A stretch of 64,000 nucleotides of DNA, from NCBI GenBank assembly GCA_017744365.1, contig JAGIBL010000002.1:1046376-1110375 (forward strand), read 5' to 3'. This document shows positions 62,513-64,000 of this stretch, one piece after another; positions within the stretch are counted from its first letter, which is position 1; each line of letters starts with the position of its first letter. A program made the position numbers and the translations under genes. Origin of the DNA: Nocardioidaceae bacterium (lineage in GTDB: Bacteria > Actinomycetota > Actinomycetes > Propionibacteriales > Nocardioidaceae). Under the pieces are notes generated by a model. The model searched no databases. It saw only the letters and a program-made list of their open reading frames with translations, and was not told the origin of the DNA.

Positions 62513-62700
62513 GCGCCGATCGCGATGCCAAGACGACCGCCTCCTGCCAGATCCATCGAGGCGAGTGGGGCGACCGCTACTGCACCGTCCATCGCTGCAA
62601 GTGGACGCGAGACGGTCAGGAAGACGCATGCCCGGACGCCCGCGCCGAGGCCGAGGCCGACCTGTGCGCAATCCGCAAGGCGAAGCGGGAGGCGTCGTGA
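62509..62700 (+). CDS. Small Cys/His-rich protein of the element
   Basis: 63 aa from ATG 62509 (ATGA overlap). CQIHRGEWGDRYCTVHRCKW-type spacing (Cys, His, Cys, His, Cys) plus DACPDARAEAEADLCAIRKA. Five cysteines and two histidines suggest metal binding. Function unknown. Confidence 0.6.
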   Translation: MSADRDAKTTASCQIHRGEWGDRYCTVHRCKWTRDGQEDACPDARAEAEADLCAIRKAKREAS

Positions 62701-63233
62701 GCGACAACATGCATGACATGGACGGCTGGGTGTCGGTCTCGTGCACCGAGAGCGATGACATTCGGCAGGGTCGTCGTCCGCGCTCGTCGCTCACGGACCC
62801 CGATGGCCTCTACTCGTCGAGAGTTGTCTACACCGAGTGGGCAACTAACGACGACGTGCCCGTGCTCCGCGACTACCGCTACACGAAGAACCCCAGCAGG
62901 CCCTGCGAGCACTACGTGCCTGCACCCCAGTCTCCCGACCCGGAGGCGAGTCAGGCCCCCAGACGCACTGACTCCGCCGACCGCAACCCGGCGTTCACCA
63001 CCTCCGGGTCGGGCAAGGCCATGGTCTACAGCGCCGAGCAGTTGCGCGGGCTGTCGGACACCGAGCTCCAGGTGCACATCAACCACCTCGCCGACGTGAT
63101 CGCGGACTCGCTGCTGGTGTACCTGCCCGAGTCGCGCACCTGGATCGGCAACCTCAATCTCAACCAGATGCATTACTGGAACGGGGTGCGGCTGGCTGCG
63201 GTGGCTGAGCAGGCGCGGAGGTGGATGGAGTGA
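62697..63233 (+). CDS. Hypothetical phage-type protein
   Basis: 178 aa from GTG 62697 (GTGA overlap). N-terminal NMHDMDGWVSVSCTESDDIRQGRRPRSSL, middle region Pro-rich (PSRPCEHYVPAPQSPDPEASQ), C-terminal helical LSDTELQVHINHLADVIADSLLVYLPESRTWI and LNQMHYWNGVRLAAVAEQARRW. No family recognised. Confidence 0.6.
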   Translation: MSDNMHDMDGWVSVSCTESDDIRQGRRPRSSLTDPDGLYSSRVVYTEWATNDDVPVLRDYRYTKNPSRPCEHYVPAPQSPDPEASQAPRRTDSADRNPAFTTSGSGKAMVYSAEQLRGLSDTELQVHINHLADVIADSLLVYLPESRTWIGNLNLNQMHYWNGVRLAAVAEQARRWME

Positions 63234-63451
63234 GCACCGACACCCTCACGTACAACGAGACCCGGTTCGCCTGTCGCTGCGGGCGCTTCCTCGCCGAGTC
63301 AGCGATCCGATACACGGACCACTTCGACCCATCGCGCTACTACGGCATCCGTAGCGAGGTCGAGTGGGACTGCTCGCGCTGCGGAACCGTCGTGGGCGAC
63401 GAGTGGGAGCCCAGCATTGTCGTGATCGGCGAGCGGAGGTTGGCGGCATGA
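63230..63451 (+). CDS. Zinc-ribbon-like small protein
   Basis: 73 aa from GTG 63230 (GTGA overlap). FACRCGRFLAESA and, about 33 residues later, WDCSRCGTVVGDEWEP give a four-cysteine zinc ribbon (CxC ... CxxC). Such proteins are common in actinophage early regions. Role unknown. Confidence 0.7.
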   Translation: MSTDTLTYNETRFACRCGRFLAESAIRYTDHFDPSRYYGIRSEVEWDCSRCGTVVGDEWEPSIVVIGERRLAA

Positions 63452-63789
63452 ACCTCCCGACCCGAACCGGCGAGCGCTACATGTGCTTCATCGTCGCCCG
63501 CGAGGACCGCGGCTACGGCGGTCCGTACGGACAGCATCACCGCCCCATCGTTCTTGTCTGCGAGGTCTGTGGGCACGAAGTCCGCGGAACTTGGCCGTGG
63601 CAACTCAAGCAGATGGCCGACCACCACGAGTGCGGCCACGCGCCCTGTAATCGCTGCGGCCAGATGCTCCTGCGCCGCATCGACGGAACGCCCCGCCAGC
63701 ACGCACACAACCGCTGCCCCGGCAAGTCGCCCGGCGACAAGATCGAGCTGGAGTTCGTGAAGAACATGAGTGCTCGGGAGTACGCATGA
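63448..63789 (+). CDS. Cysteine-rich zinc-binding-like protein
   Basis: 113 aa from ATG 63448 (ATGA overlap). Motifs LVCEVCGHEVRGTWP, DHHECGHAPCNRCGQMLLRR and HAHNRCPGKSPGDKIE; seven or eight cysteines and several histidines suggest two zinc sites. HNH-like spacing is not evident. Function unknown. Confidence 0.65.
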   Translation: MNLPTRTGERYMCFIVAREDRGYGGPYGQHHRPIVLVCEVCGHEVRGTWPWQLKQMADHHECGHAPCNRCGQMLLRRIDGTPRQHAHNRCPGKSPGDKIELEFVKNMSAREYA

Positions 63790-63878
63790 ACCGCCCCCTC
63801 AATCCCCTCGCCGCCTGGGCTGCCTGCCTGCTGTTCGTCGTCGTACTCGTGGGCTGGACGTGGGTGGGTGCGCGATGA
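63786..63878 (+). CDS. 30-aa single-helix membrane peptide
   Basis: MNRPLNPLAAWAACLLFVVV followed by LVGWTWVGAR. One hydrophobic segment (AAWAACLLFVVVLVGW). ATGA overlaps at both ends make it a genuine member of the operon. Function unknown. Confidence 0.6.
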   Translation: MNRPLNPLAAWAACLLFVVVLVGWTWVGAR

Positions 63879-64000
63879 GCTTCGATCACGGCGAGCTGAA
63901 CATCCCGCTCCAGAAGCGCTACGGCCGAGGTGGCATCGATGCAGCCATCGACCGCTACAAGGCCGAGCAGATGCGCGAGAAAGCTCGTGAGGAGCGCCGC
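63875..64000 (+). CDS. Hypothetical protein, 5' part, runs off the window
   Basis: 42 codons from ATG 63875 (ATGA overlap with the preceding peptide), no stop before the edge. Begins MSFDHGELNIPLQKRYGRGG and continues DAAIDRYKAEQMREKAREER, charged and helical. No family recognised. Confidence 0.6.
   Translation, partial: MSFDHGELNIPLQKRYGRGGIDAAIDRYKAEQMREKAREERR

Larger units (their letters stand above)
58060..64000. mobile_element. Left part of an integrated phage-like element at tRNA-Leu
   Basis: Everything from the tRNA 3' half to the right edge looks imported. There is a tyrosine integrase next to the tRNA, a leftward repressor-type gene, a divergent operator region, and a rightward run of small genes overlapping by four bases. 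GC and codon bias are a little lower than in the host genes. No structural phage genes are in view, so prophage versus integrative plasmid cannot be decided. The other end, and attR, lie outside the window. Confidence 0.85.

Overview
This is a high-GC actinobacterial chromosome segment, most likely from a Nocardioides-like member of the Nocardioidaceae. That placement is inferred from gene order (parA-rsmG-jag-yidC-yidD-rnpA-rpmH / dnaA-dnaN-gnd-recF-DUF721-gyrB-gyrA-DUF3566), the very high GC, frequent GTG/TTG starts, and actinobacterial marker families (DLW-39, CrgA, PASTA kinase with FHA proteins). No species call is possible from the sequence alone.

Layout. 1-15.1 kb is the replication-origin neighbourhood: two perfect parS sites, DnaA boxes on both sides of dnaA, then the replication and topology genes. 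15.1-16.7 kb holds tRNA-Ile, a DLW-39 microprotein, tRNA-Ala followed by a degraded tandem copy of it, a cupin, an orphan Phd/YefM-type antitoxin and a small HTH protein. 16.8-18.4 kb has an MBL hydrolase and a SURF1 protein. 18.4-42.4 kb is an almost complete aerobic-type cobalamin pathway (cobQ, cobK, cobD, cobU, cobT, cbtAB, a cobB-cobC fusion, cobO, a ChlI/ChlD chelatase fusion, cobL, cobM, a cobI-cobJ fusion, cobH, a short cobG, a CbiX-ferredoxin fusion, cobN, cobF), with four cobalamin riboswitches and one unrelated large secreted/membrane gene inserted. cobA and cobS are not in the window.

42.4-50.5 kb contains a small lipid module (DUF3817, patatin, PlsC-like), a frameshifted DUF222 remnant, a cyclophilin, a rhomboid protease, a CrgA with an internal duplication, and DUF881, YibE/F and HutD proteins. 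50.5-57.8 kb is the conserved cell-growth signalling and division operon (fhaA-fhaB-pstP-ftsW/rodA-pbpA-pknB), all on the minus strand.

From a tRNA-Leu(CAG) at 58.0 kb to the right edge lies an integrated phage-like element. It starts with a tyrosine integrase next to the tRNA, then a ribbon-helix-helix gene, a repressor and a divergent operator region with four copies of CGTCTACC. A tightly packed rightward run of small early-type genes follows. Almost all overlap the next by four bases and several carry zinc-ribbon-like cysteines. Most have no recognisable function.

A recurring regulatory theme is a TANNNT hexamer ending 6-8 bases before the start codon with no Shine-Dalgarno (recF, SURF1, cobL, CbiX-ferredoxin, DUF3817, integrase), which suggests leaderless mRNAs.
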